This document shows positions 11,634-19,412 of a stretch of 27,477 nucleotides of DNA, piece after piece. The notes under the pieces were generated by a model. That model searched no databases. It was given only the letters and a program-made list of their open reading frames with translations, and was not told where the DNA came from. The position numbers were made by a program, and so were the translations under genes. Origin of the DNA: Paludibacteraceae bacterium (GTDB lineage: Bacteria; Bacteroidota; Bacteroidia; Bacteroidales; Paludibacteraceae); the NCBI GenBank assembly GCA_017960065.1, contig JAGCZK010000010.1, positions 1 to 27,477 on the forward strand. Reading direction: 5' to 3'. Every line of letters begins with the position of its first letter. The first letter of the stretch is position 1.

Positions 11634-13303
11634 GAAAGAGTTTGTTGTTGGTGTTACTGGGTGTGTTCGCAAGCGTGCGTGCGGCACAAGACCCCTCGTT
11701 TGTCGCCCCCATGCCCATCGCCATGGACTTGAGCGCCAATTTCGGCGAGCTGCGGGCCAACCATTTCCACTCGGGGCTCGACCTCAAGACACAGCAGGCC
11801 ATCGGCCAACCGGTATCGTCGATTGACGACGGCTATGTGTCGCGCATCAACATCTCGCCGTCGGGCTATGGCAACTGCCTGTATGTCGCGCATCCCAACG
11901 GATATACGTCGGTCTATGCGCACCTCGACCGTTTTCTGCCGTTTATCGACTCCATCGCCAAAAAAGAGCAGTACCGGCGCGAGAGTTTTGCCATCGATCT
12001 GTTTCTCGAACCTGACGCCATTCCGGTAAAACGTGGCCAGCAATTGGCTTATAGCGGCAATTCGGGTTCGTCTGGCGGGCCGCATCTGCATTTCGAAATC
12101 CGTGATACGCGCACCCAGGACCCTATCGACCCGCAAATCTTCTTTCCGATCGCCGACAACATGGCCCCGCGTCCACGCCGTTTCCGCCTGCTCCCTTTGC
12201 AGTCGCAGGGGTTGGTGCGCGGCAAGGCTTCGGCGCAGAATTTCGATGTCGTCCTGCTGCAGGCCGGACTGTATGGCCTGAAGTCGGATACCATCGAGGC
12301 TTGGGGCAAAATCGGCATGGCGGTCAAGGCCTACGACCACATGCCGCTGCAAAGCAATATCTACGGGATTTACCGTCTGCAGGTGTATGTCGATGGCAAT
12401 TTGCATTTCGAATACCTTAACGACCGCTTTTCGTTCGACCAGACGCGGATGATCAATTCGCTCATCGATTATCCGATGTGGTACCAGAAGGGCGAGGTCT
12501 TTATGCGGACGTACCTGCTGCCCGGTAACCAACTGCCCCTGTATCCCTTTGTCAGTGGCGATGGCAGCCTGCTCATTGATGAGCAGCGCGATTATTCCGT
12601 CCGTATGATTTTTAGCGACCGTGCCGGCAACCAGTCGCAGCTGCGTTTTGTGGTGCGCGGCGTGCGCAAGCCCCTGAAACCGCAGCCCGAGCGGGCGTCG
12701 CAAACCTGTTTTGTCCGTCAGGACACCAATCGCTTTGAAAACGGGGAGGTGTTTTTGCAGATTCCTCCGAAAGCCCTGTATGAGGATTTGCAGTTCGACT
12801 ATGCCCGCATGGCCGACAGCCTCGGTCTGTCGGATGTCCATCACTTGGGCCAGGCATACGTGCCGTTGCAACAGTATGCCGATTTGCGCATCCGGTTGCA
12901 TGCCGACAGTGTCGATACGTCCAAACTGTATGTGGCGCGCGGCGGCCGCAAAGGCGGTTGGGAGTCGGTCGGAGGCCGCTGTTCCGACGGCTGGATTCAG
13001 ACGCGTGTGCGCGAGTTGGGAACCTTCAAGGTGCTGTGCGACACGGTGGCCCCGACCATCCGTTTGCTGAACAAAGGGGCGCAAATGCGTTACAAAATCG
13101 GTGATACGGGCACCGGTATCGCTTCGTACCGCGGGACGGTCGATGGTCAGTGGGCCCTCTTTGTCTATGACGCCAAGAATGCCACGCTCCGCTACAATTT
13201 TGACGCCAAACGGGTGCAACGCGGCAAAATGCACACAGTGGCACTCGAACTGACCGATGGGGTCGGCAACCGCCAGACGCATTCGGTCGAGGTGTGGTGG
13301 TGA
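11630..13303 (+). CDS. M23-family metallopeptidase with large C-terminal extension
   Basis: A 557-residue exported protein. The signal peptide is residues 1-19 (VRAAQ). The M23 domain sits at the N-terminus: His47 and Asp51 (HFHSGLD), His98 (YAHLD), His152 and His154 (HLHFE), all intact, with an insertion of about 45 residues between the third and fourth ligand blocks (101-145). From about residue 170 to the end there is a long, beta-rich region without recognised motifs, containing NQLPLYPFVSGDG and a final segment GIASYRGTVDGQW that looks immunoglobulin-like. It overlaps the small membrane protein gene by four bases and ends the ndk-secA-lgt run. It is probably a periplasmic murein hydrolase or activator; the C-terminal part may bind a partner. 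Homologues of this shape are common in Bacteroidales. Confidence 0.92.
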   Translation: MRKSLLLVLLGVFASVRAAQDPSFVAPMPIAMDLSANFGELRANHFHSGLDLKTQQAIGQPVSSIDDGYVSRINISPSGYGNCLYVAHPNGYTSVYAHLDRFLPFIDSIAKKEQYRRESFAIDLFLEPDAIPVKRGQQLAYSGNSGSSGGPHLHFEIRDTRTQDPIDPQIFFPIADNMAPRPRRFRLLPLQSQGLVRGKASAQNFDVVLLQAGLYGLKSDTIEAWGKIGMAVKAYDHMPLQSNIYGIYRLQVYVDGNLHFEYLNDRFSFDQTRMINSLIDYPMWYQKGEVFMRTYLLPGNQLPLYPFVSGDGSLLIDEQRDYSVRMIFSDRAGNQSQLRFVVRGVRKPLKPQPERASQTCFVRQDTNRFENGEVFLQIPPKALYEDLQFDYARMADSLGLSDVHHLGQAYVPLQQYADLRIRLHADSVDTSKLYVARGGRKGGWESVGGRCSDGWIQTRVRELGTFKVLCDTVAPTIRLLNKGAQMRYKIGDTGTGIASYRGTVDGQWALFVYDAKNATLRYNFDAKRVQRGKMHTVALELTDGVGNRQTHSVEVWW

Positions 13304-13310
13304 TTTCCGA

Positions 13311-13655
13311 TTAAATTTCGACGCAGACCTGTCCGACCTGTCCGCCGAGCGGCGGGTTGAGTTTGCACAGGCGCACGCGGATGTCGCGGGCTTGCGGGAA
13401 GCGCCCGGCAATGGCTTTTTGAATGCGGTCCGCCACGCGCTCGAGCAGGTGCGAGGGTTGCTTCATCTCTTCTGCAATCGTTTGATAGACACTCAGATAG
13501 TTGACGGTGTGCTGCACATCGTCGGTATCGATGGCTTGCCGGGCGTCGTATTCGAACCGGACATCCACCCGAAAGTGCGTGCCCACGATTTGCTCTTCTT
13601 CAAAACAGCCGTGATGGGCGTAGAAGGACATGTTTTCAATGCTGATGACTGCCAT
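13311..13655 (-). CDS. folB: Dihydroneopterin aldolase
   Basis: A 114-residue enzyme of folate synthesis that splits dihydroneopterin into hydroxymethyl-dihydropterin and glycolaldehyde. The family pattern is clear: MSFYAHHGCFEEEQ near the N-terminus, VNYLSVYQTIAEEM, HLLERVADRI in the middle, and the catalytic lysine in CKLNPPLGGQV near the C-terminus. I start at the ATG at 13655; an in-frame ATG at 13679 would overlap the -7 box at 13677-13684. It is a single gene, tail to tail with the M23 peptidase (7 bases between stops) and divergent from the lipoprotein gene at 13750. Confidence 0.94.
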   Translation of the reverse strand: MAVISIENMSFYAHHGCFEEEQIVGTHFRVDVRFEYDARQAIDTDDVQHTVNYLSVYQTIAEEMKQPSHLLERVADRIQKAIAGRFPQARDIRVRLCKLNPPLGGQVGQVCVEI

Positions 13656-13676
13656 GGTGTTAGCGCTTTGATATTG

Positions 13677-13684
13677 CAAAGTTA
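13677..13684 (-). promoter_or_regulatory. -7 promoter box of folB
   Basis: The minus strand reads TAACTTTG, a match to TAnnTTTG, 21 bases before the ATG at 13655. No good -33 TTTG is present at the expected distance. Confidence 0.6.
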
Positions 13685-13715
13685 CGGAAAAGTTTTCATA
13701 TTGATAAATATTCCT

Positions 13716-13723
13716 TACATTTG
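13716..13723 (+). promoter_or_regulatory. -7 promoter box of the duplicated-domain lipoprotein gene
   Basis: TACATTTG matches TAnnTTTG and lies 26 bases before the ATG at 13750. Only a T-run (13693-13696) stands where the -33 element would be. It is back to back with the folB promoter. Confidence 0.6.
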
Positions 13724-13749
13724 CGGAATCTATAAATTTAGGACTACCG

Positions 13750-15318
13750 ATGGAAAAGAATTTAAGTTTGTTTTTGTTGATAGCTTTGATGCTGCTTGGC
13801 TCTTGTAAGGAACAACCAGAACCAAAGGAGCAAAAAAATACAAAATGGACATTTGAAGAACCAAATGAGACAAAACAGACTATCGGAGGTCACGAATATG
13901 TGGATCTTGGTTTGCCTTCGGGTACACTTTGGGCAACTTGTAATGTTGGTGCCCAATCTCCTGAGGATCCTGGCGATTACTTCGCTTGGGGCGAAATCCA
14001 GCCAAAATCCGAATACTCATGGAGTACATACAAATATGGCTCGTCTTCCACAGAAATAACCAAGTATGGGGAAGATGTGAATGATGGTTTGAATGGTTAT
14101 TCCAAAGTCATGCTAGACGCTGAGGACGATGCCGCTACGGCCAATTTGGGCAGTCTGTGGCGTATGCCGACTGATGGTGAATTGATAGAGTTGTTGGAAA
14201 CCTGTCTTTGTGGTTGGACCGAAATAAACTATGAGGCTGGTATGAAGTTTTCCGGACCGAATGGGAACTCGTTGTTTTTACCTGCTGCAGGACGGATAGT
14301 CGGAACATTGAATTCTTCTGTAGGGAGATATTGCATTTATTGGTCTAAAACTGCACATGGCAGTGGTACTGGAGGAACCATTTATCTCAATGAGGGTTCT
14401 GTGTTGCTGAGTACATTATCCTATCCCCGCATTTATGGGATGTCGGTTCGCCCTGTTGTGGATGACAATCTTTCAATCTCAGCCACATCAAAGTGTATGC
14501 CTGCAAAAGGAGGCACTTTTAGCGTGTCCGTTGATACAAAAGTTTCTTGGACTGTGTCTGCGAACCAACCCTGGGTGACCTTTTCAACGAATGGGGAAAA
14601 TGGCAGCGGTTCGGTTGAGGTCCATGTGGCGGCTAATGAAGCAAATGTGTCAGACAATGCAACGGTTACGGTCAAAACATCGCTTGGCAACCGTGTCCAG
14701 ACGTTGGTGATTTCGCGTGCGGCAACCATTGGAGGTCATGATTATGTGGATTTGGGATTGCCGTCAGGAACACTTTGGGCGATTAGCAATGTGGGAGCCA
14801 ATTCCGTCGAAGATTACGGTGATTACTTTGCATGGGGCGAATCTTTACCAAAATCGGAATATTCTTGGAGTACCTATCAATATGGAATAATCAATCAAAA
14901 ACTGACAAAATACTGCAACATGAGCTCTTATGGGTTGGATGGGTTTGTTGACAACAAGATGGCTCTTGAAACGTTGGATGATGTGGCAGCAACTTGGGGT
15001 ATTTCGTGGAGAATGCCGACCGTGGATGAGCTTAGGGAGTTGGTCGCCGAGTGCACGTCTGTCTGGACGACGCAAGGAGGTGTGCATGGGCGTCTGTACA
15101 CGGGCTCGAATGGAAATTTTATCTTTTTGCCTGCCACGGGTTGTTACCAAGAAGAGACGATGTGTGAGGGTGTTGGTGTTGAAGGCGATTATTGGTCAAG
15201 TACTCTTCATAAAGTACCTGACAAGGCCGGCAGCCTCTATATTGATGACAGCCGTACGGTTTTTTATGCCCGTTATCGGACAAATGGACTGGCGGTCAGA
15301 GCTGTAGTCCGACAGTAG
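13750..15318 (+). CDS. Lipoprotein with two Fib_succ_major-like domains flanking a BACON domain
   Basis: A 522-residue surface or periplasmic lipoprotein. The signal ends in LLGSC, so Cys19 is the lipidation site. Residues 44-237 and 326-520 are two copies of one domain, each with YVDLGLPSGTLWA, GDYFAWGE, KSEYSWSTY, WRMPT, GNSLFLPA or GNFIFLPA, and a VRPV/VRAV end. I match this to the Fibrobacter succinogenes major paralogous domain type common in gut Bacteroidales. Between them, about 240-325, lies a BACON-like domain (PAKGGTFSVSVDTKVSWTV, NQPWVTFS, ending VISRAA), thought to bind carbohydrate or mucin. The gene is clearly AT-richer than its neighbours and uses A/T-ending codons, suggesting transfer or a different mutational history. 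It stands alone between folB and fabG. Ligand unknown. Confidence 0.87.
   Translation: MEKNLSLFLLIALMLLGSCKEQPEPKEQKNTKWTFEEPNETKQTIGGHEYVDLGLPSGTLWATCNVGAQSPEDPGDYFAWGEIQPKSEYSWSTYKYGSSSTEITKYGEDVNDGLNGYSKVMLDAEDDAATANLGSLWRMPTDGELIELLETCLCGWTEINYEAGMKFSGPNGNSLFLPAAGRIVGTLNSSVGRYCIYWSKTAHGSGTGGTIYLNEGSVLLSTLSYPRIYGMSVRPVVDDNLSISATSKCMPAKGGTFSVSVDTKVSWTVSANQPWVTFSTNGENGSGSVEVHVAANEANVSDNATVTVKTSLGNRVQTLVISRAATIGGHDYVDLGLPSGTLWAISNVGANSVEDYGDYFAWGESLPKSEYSWSTYQYGIINQKLTKYCNMSSYGLDGFVDNKMALETLDDVAATWGISWRMPTVDELRELVAECTSVWTTQGGVHGRLYTGSNGNFIFLPATGCYQEETMCEGVGVEGDYWSSTLHKVPDKAGSLYIDDSRTVFYARYRTNGLAVRAVVRQ
13879..15309 (+). repeat. Internal duplication within the lipoprotein gene (copies 13879-14460 and 14725-15309)
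   Basis: The two domain copies are visible at DNA level. GAATATGTGGAT and GATTATGTGGAT open the copies, ACACTTTGGGC is shared, and the stretches encoding SEYSWSTY and WRMPT are alike. Differences lie mostly in third positions, and the middle of each copy has diverged, so the duplication is not recent within this gene or is under diversifying change. Confidence 0.85.
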
Positions 15319-15364
15319 AGTTTTGGTTGTCGCAAAGGGTGTGGACTTTCTGTGACCGCATAGC

Positions 15365-15394
15365 TTTGCAATCCCCAAAAAAATCGTACCTTTG
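15365..15394 (+). promoter_or_regulatory. Promoter of fabG
   Basis: TTTG at 15365-15368 and TACCTTTG at 15387-15394 form a -33/-7 pair with an 18-base spacer, one short of the usual 19-21. The fabG ATG at 15419 follows 24 bases after the -7 box. Confidence 0.7.
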
Positions 15395-15418
15395 CATACA
15401 TTTTTAAAATCAGTATCA

Positions 15419-16165
15419 ATGAAACTGTTGGAAGGAAAAGTGGCCCTGATTACAGGTGCAGCGAGAGGCATTGGCAAGGCCATTGCCCTCAAGTACGCTT
15501 CTCAAGGAGCAAATGTGGCATTTACCGATTTGGCTGTCGATGAGGTGTCGAAAAACACCGAAAACGAACTGATTGCCTTGGGTGTGAAGGCCAAAGCCTA
15601 CGCATCGAATGCCGCCAATTTTGATGAAACCCATACGGTGGTCGCCGAAGTGCTGAAAGATTTCGGCCGCATCGACATTCTGGTCAACAACGCCGGTATC
15701 ACCCGCGACGGCCTGATGCTGCGCATGACCGAGCAGCAATGGGATGCCGTTCTGACCGTGAACCTCAAGTCCGCCTTCAACTTCATCCACGCCGTTTCGC
15801 CGGTGATGATGCGTCAGAAGGGGGGCTCCATTATCAATATCTCGTCGGTGGTGGGCGTGAGCGGCAATGCCGGTCAGTGCAACTATTCCGCCTCGAAAGC
15901 CGGCATGATCGGTCTGGCCAAATCCATCGCCAAGGAACTGGGCTCGCGCGGCATCCGTGCCAACTGCATCGCCCCCGGCTTTATCATTACCGACATGACG
16001 GCCGCTTTGAGCGAAGAAGTGCGCAAACAATGGGAAACCCTCATTCCGCTTCGTCGCGGAGGAACGCCCGAGGATGTCGCCAATGTGGCCACCTTCCTGG
16101 CCAGCGACCTCTCGTCGTATGTCAGCGGACAAGTCATCCACTGCTGCGGCGGTATGAACATGTAA
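15419..16165 (+). CDS. fabG: 3-oxoacyl-[acyl-carrier-protein] reductase
   Basis: A 248-residue short-chain dehydrogenase/reductase that reduces beta-ketoacyl-ACP with NADPH in fatty acid elongation. The cofactor loop GAARGIGKA is at 13-21, NNAG at 90-93, and the catalytic Ser143, Tyr156 and Lys160 (Tyr-x3-Lys in YSASK) are in place; the spacing of 13 between Ser and Tyr equals that of E. coli FabG. MLRMTEQQWDAVLTVNLKSAF is a further FabG-like block, and the C-terminus (SYVSGQVIHCCGGMNM) is typical. The start is ATG 15419; an in-frame ATG at 15398-15400 region and further upstream falls by the promoter. It is monocistronic, with a promoter before it and a strong terminator after it. Confidence 0.94.
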   Translation: MKLLEGKVALITGAARGIGKAIALKYASQGANVAFTDLAVDEVSKNTENELIALGVKAKAYASNAANFDETHTVVAEVLKDFGRIDILVNNAGITRDGLMLRMTEQQWDAVLTVNLKSAFNFIHAVSPVMMRQKGGSIINISSVVGVSGNAGQCNYSASKAGMIGLAKSIAKELGSRGIRANCIAPGFIITDMTAALSEEVRKQWETLIPLRRGGTPEDVANVATFLASDLSSYVSGQVIHCCGGMNM

Positions 16166-16184
16166 GGAATATCCCCCCGATACT

Positions 16185-16216
16185 AAAAAAGGAGGCCGTG
16201 CGGCCTCCTTTTTTTT
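16185..16216. terminator. Bidirectional rho-independent terminator
   Basis: Six A bases (16185-16190), a perfect GGAGGCC/GGCCTCC stem (16191-16197 with 16202-16208), a 4-base loop and eight T bases (16209-16216). A/T tracts on both sides allow it to end both fabG and the convergent nitrilase-family gene. Confidence 0.92.
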
Positions 16217-16234
16217 ATGTGCCCGGACAAGGCG

Positions 16235-17020
16235 TCATTTCAATTCGAAATCGTCGGCATCGCGCCAGACCGGCGCCTTTTCGCGGTGGCTCTCGAGCGG
16301 GTACTTGTCGATGCTGTAGGTGCAGATTTCTTCGGTGTGGTCTTGGCAGCGCGCTTTGACCTTGCCTTTGAAGTCGATGAGGCACGAGCCTCCCGAGTAG
16401 CTGAGCAGGTTGCCGTCGTCGCCGATGCGGTTGCAAAGGCACCAGTAGGACTGGTTTTCGATGGCGCGCGCAATGGCCAGGTGGTCCAAAATGTACTGGC
16501 GGTTTTGCGGCCATTCGGCCATAATCAGCATCAGGTCGTAGGGGTGGTCTTTGCTATTGCGAAGGAATACCGGGAACCGTAGGTCGTAGCAGATGGCAAA
16601 GCTGATTTGCCAGCCCAGGTAGTCGAACTGCTGGCGTTGGCCGCCGGCAGTGAAGGCGGCCTTTTCGCCGCCGATAAACAGGTGGCGCTTGTCGTAAAAA
16701 TACGCACGCCCGTCGGGCAGCAGGGCAAAGCCCCGGTTGAAGAACTCGCCGCCTTCGGTGGCGATGAAACTGCCGAAAAACGCCGCCTGGTACTGTTGTA
16801 CCCATTGGCGTACCCGGGTCATGGTCGGTCCGTCCATCGGCTCGGCCAGTTGGCGGGCGTTGGCGCTGAAGGCGGTCGAAAACATTTCGGGCAGCACCAC
16901 GCAGTTGGTCTCAGGCGGCAGACCTTTGAGCAACTGGTCGAAATGGGCGAGGTTGCCTGCGGGGTCTTCCCACAGGATGTCGGCCTGTACAAGGCTGATG
17001 GTCAGGGTAGCGGCTTCCAT
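16235..17020 (-). CDS. Carbon-nitrogen hydrolase, omega-amidase (YafV/Nit2) type
   Basis: A 261-residue nitrilase-superfamily amidase. The catalytic triad is intact: Glu45 in LPEMFSTAF, Lys111 in YDKRHLF, and Cys144 in AICYDLRFP. The pattern EMFSTAFS, KRHLFIGGE and YDLRFPVFLRN matches the YafV/Nit2 omega-amidases, which hydrolyse 2-oxoglutaramate or 2-oxosuccinamate produced by glutamine or asparagine transaminases, a metabolite-repair role. The substrate is inferred from subfamily likeness only. The start ATG overlaps the stop of the preceding acyltransferase gene by one base (TAATG), so both belong to one transcript ending at the shared terminator. Confidence 0.92.
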   Translation of the reverse strand: MEAATLTISLVQADILWEDPAGNLAHFDQLLKGLPPETNCVVLPEMFSTAFSANARQLAEPMDGPTMTRVRQWVQQYQAAFFGSFIATEGGEFFNRGFALLPDGRAYFYDKRHLFIGGEKAAFTAGGQRQQFDYLGWQISFAICYDLRFPVFLRNSKDHPYDLMLIMAEWPQNRQYILDHLAIARAIENQSYWCLCNRIGDDGNLLSYSGGSCLIDFKGKVKARCQDHTEEICTYSIDKYPLESHREKAPVWRDADDFELK

Positions 17021-17574
17021 TAATCGGTATCTCCTAAGTCAAACAGTTCGGGACGGCGGGCCGTGACTCCGATATAGCGGCGTTTGATGGCCTTGATGTC
17101 GGCCTGGGCATCACCGGTCGGGGTGAACAGTCCCAAGAATTTCACCCGTTTTTCGGCATAATCCAGCCCGGCTAGCAAAATGGGCACTTGCGCCTTGAGG
17201 GCGACGTAATAAAACCCCATCTTCCAGTCGGGGTTGCGCTTTCGGGTGCCTTCGGGGGCGATGGCCAGGTGCAGGCGGTCGCTCTCGGCAAATTTTTGCG
17301 CCAGCTGGTCGGTCAGTGAGTGGTGGCCTTGACGGTCCACGCCGATGGCGCCGATTTTGCGCATCCACCAGCCGACAGGACCGATGAGCCAGTCGCTTTT
17401 GATGAGAAACGACACCCGAATACCCAAGGTGGCGTACGACAGCCGTCCGTACACAAAATCCCAATTTGAGGTATGGGGGGCCAGGCAGACCATCATCTTG
17501 TCGAGCAGCGGAAAGTCGGGGTATTCGGATTGCCATCCCAACACCTTCAAAACCCACTTGTAGAACTTTTGCAC
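17020..17574 (-). CDS. PlsC-like 1-acylglycerol-3-phosphate acyltransferase family protein
   Basis: A 184-residue acyltransferase with the H-x4-D motif at His34-Asp39 (APHTSNWDF) and the phosphate-binding EGTR motif at 108-111 (APEGTRKRN). It lacks the strong N-terminal membrane helices of full PlsC and is short, resembling the small glycerol acyltransferases found in Bacteroidota whose acceptor is not always lysophosphatidate. VGWWMRKIGAIGVDR is the usual acceptor-side block. It lies 12 bases after the 91-residue gene and overlaps the amidase gene by one base. A role in membrane or aminolipid synthesis is likely; the exact acceptor cannot be told. Confidence 0.88.
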   Translation of the reverse strand: MQKFYKWVLKVLGWQSEYPDFPLLDKMMVCLAPHTSNWDFVYGRLSYATLGIRVSFLIKSDWLIGPVGWWMRKIGAIGVDRQGHHSLTDQLAQKFAESDRLHLAIAPEGTRKRNPDWKMGFYYVALKAQVPILLAGLDYAEKRVKFLGLFTPTGDAQADIKAIKRRYIGVTARRPELFDLGDTD

Positions 17575-17586
17575 GGGAGGGGGGTG

Positions 17587-17862
17587 TTAGGCTTTGTCGA
17601 TGAGTTCGGTGATTTCCAGCACGTCCTTCAGCAGGCTGTCGCCTAAGCTGCGGTAGTAGGCTTTCACTTTTTGTTTGTCTTTGCCGTCGGGGTGGTTGGC
17701 GCGGGCCAGCAGGTCGTTGCAACCGACCACGATGCGGTTAAAGGCTTCGTCCAGCAATTTGCGGTCGGCCGAAGGGTTGGCATAGGCCGAGCACAAACAG
17801 TCTTCGAGCAAATCGGAATAAAGGAAACGGATGTCTTTCTTCAGGTCTTTGATGCTTGCCAT
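17587..17862 (-). CDS. Conserved-looking small protein of unknown function
   Basis: A 91-residue protein I do not recognise. It begins MASIKDLKKDIRFLYSDLLED and appears almost wholly alpha-helical, with a cysteine pair (CLC) near residue 22 and no signal peptide or membrane segment, so it is probably cytosolic. Codon use matches the neighbours. A -7 box at 17888-17895 precedes it, and the acyltransferase gene follows after 12 bases, which supports it as a real first gene of a three-gene operon. I assign no function. Confidence 0.8.
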   Translation of the reverse strand: MASIKDLKKDIRFLYSDLLEDCLCSAYANPSADRKLLDEAFNRIVVGCNDLLARANHPDGKDKQKVKAYYRSLGDSLLKDVLEITELIDKA

Positions 17863-17887
17863 AGTTGGTGTTTTTTAGTTGATTGGA

Positions 17888-17895
17888 CAAATGTA
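17888..17895 (-). promoter_or_regulatory. -7 promoter box of the 91-residue gene operon
   Basis: The minus strand reads TACATTTG, matching TAnnTTTG, 25 bases before the ATG at 17862. No clear -33 TTTG is seen. An A/T-rich run (17897-17913) lies just upstream and may act as an UP-like element. Confidence 0.6.
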
Positions 17896-17959
17896 GTTAA
17901 AAAAAATTTTTTTCACGGCTATTTTGGAAAGAGACTGTCGTTTTCGCACAAATTTTTCT

Positions 17960-17967
17960 TATTTTTG
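17960..17967 (+). promoter_or_regulatory. -7 promoter box of the beta-helix lipoprotein gene
   Basis: TATTTTTG matches TAnnTTTG and ends 8 bases before the ATG at 17976, so the predicted leader is only about three bases. There is no good -33 TTTG at the usual distance, which lowers confidence. Confidence 0.55.
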
Positions 17968-17975
17968 CCCATTGT

Positions 17976-19412
17976 ATGAACCGCTTTGTCACATATTTCG
18001 CGCTGTTGGCCCTGGCAACATGGTTGTTGCTGCTGGCTTCGTGCGCCGAAGACAAACTCTACAGCGGTCCGGACCGCCCCTTGGCCTTTTCGACCGACAC
18101 GCTCCGTTTCGACACGGTGTTTACGGCAAAAGGCACCGCCTCGCGTTCCTTTAAAATCTACAATCCCTACCGTAATCCGATGATTATCCAGCGGATAACG
18201 CACGGCAATCCGGTGTTCCGACTCAATATCGACGGGCGTTCGTGCGATTCGGTCAGCAACTTGCGCATCGAAGCCCACGACAGCCTGCGGGTTTTGGTAC
18301 AGGCCTACATCGACCCGACCGACGATACGCGCCCTTTGCGCGAAGAGGATGTCGTGGCGTTTTATTGCAACGGACAGCGTCAACAGGTGGCCTTGCAGGT
18401 CTTTGGACGCAATGTCATGCGGGTGCAAGGCTGGCGGTTGGTTCGCGACACGGTGTTTGATGCCAGTCGCCCGATTCTGGTGCAAGACTCGCTGGTGGTG
18501 GCCGAAGGGGTGCACCTGCGGCTGGATCCGGGGGTGGTGATGTATTTTGAGAAGAAGGCCTCGATGGTGGTCTATGGCACGCTTCAGTGCGCCGGCACCC
18601 GCGAGGCGCCGGTGCTGATGCGCGGCGACCGCAGCGATTACATGAATACCGTGCCGCCCCTGAATTACGACCAGGCCTCGGCACAATGGCAGGGCATCTG
18701 GTTCAAACCCGGTTCGGTGGGCAACCTGCTCGACGGGCTCGTCATGCGCAATTCCACCTGGGGCGTTCGGGTTGAGGCCGACAATACCGACCAGCTGGCC
18801 CTCTGCCTGCGCAACTCGAAGCTGAGCAATGCGTCCGGTAATCTGATGACGGTGTCGGGCGCGCGCGTGCAATTCGAAAACTCGCTGTTTTACAATGCCG
18901 GGGGCTATGTGCTCAATTTGTCGGGAGGCGACTGTCAGGCCTGTTACTGCACCTTTGCCAATTATTACGGATTTTCGTGGGGCGGGCGCAACTGCGCCAT
19001 TGTCCGGCATGCCAATTTCGATTGGGATGCGGCCGGGAATCCGGTCGGAAAGCCGCTCAACCTGCAAGTGGCCAACAGCATCGTCTATGGTTCTTGGAAG
19101 ATGGAACTCAGCAAGGATTCGCTGGGCACCGCCCCGCTAAACTACCAATACACCAACTGCCTGCTGAAAGTGAAGGCTTCGGCCATCGACGGCCATTACG
19201 CCAGCTGTGTGTACGAAGATCCGAAATTCGTGTTCCTCGATTGGGACGAAGACGCGCCTGCGTTCGAATACGATTTCCATATCGGGTCGGCGTCGGCGGC
19301 AATCGGCAAGGCCAAACATGCGATGGCCGCTTCCTATCCTTTTGACCTCGATGGTAACAGCCGGACTTCGGACGGCTCTTCAGATATCGGATGTTATGAA
19401 TTTACGCGTTAA
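17976..19412 (+). CDS. Right-handed parallel beta-helix lipoprotein
   Basis: A 478-residue envelope lipoprotein with signal MNRFVTYFALLALATWLLLL and lipobox LASC (Cys23). After an N-terminal beta domain (about 30-145, YNPYRNPMIIQRIT) comes a series of beta-helix coils from about residue 150 on (GVHLRLDPGVVMYFEKKASMVVYGTLQCAGT, VRVEADNTDQ, NSKLSNASGNLM, NSLFYNAGGY), ending in the SDIGCYE motif common in choice-of-anchor and parallel-helix proteins. Beta-helix folds often bind or cut polysaccharides, but no catalytic residues are identifiable. The last 17 bases overlap the start of a secreted EEP-fold protein, so the two are probably made together. Confidence 0.88.
   Translation: MNRFVTYFALLALATWLLLLASCAEDKLYSGPDRPLAFSTDTLRFDTVFTAKGTASRSFKIYNPYRNPMIIQRITHGNPVFRLNIDGRSCDSVSNLRIEAHDSLRVLVQAYIDPTDDTRPLREEDVVAFYCNGQRQQVALQVFGRNVMRVQGWRLVRDTVFDASRPILVQDSLVVAEGVHLRLDPGVVMYFEKKASMVVYGTLQCAGTREAPVLMRGDRSDYMNTVPPLNYDQASAQWQGIWFKPGSVGNLLDGLVMRNSTWGVRVEADNTDQLALCLRNSKLSNASGNLMTVSGARVQFENSLFYNAGGYVLNLSGGDCQACYCTFANYYGFSWGGRNCAIVRHANFDWDAAGNPVGKPLNLQVANSIVYGSWKMELSKDSLGTAPLNYQYTNCLLKVKASAIDGHYASCVYEDPKFVFLDWDEDAPAFEYDFHIGSASAAIGKAKHAMAASYPFDLDGNSRTSDGSSDIGCYEFTR

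Noticed and set aside
13335..13365. Hairpin CCGCC-GAGC-GGCGG near the folB/M23 junction
   Set aside because: It lies in the folB coding region (the conserved PPLGG segment), has a five-base stem and no T-tract.
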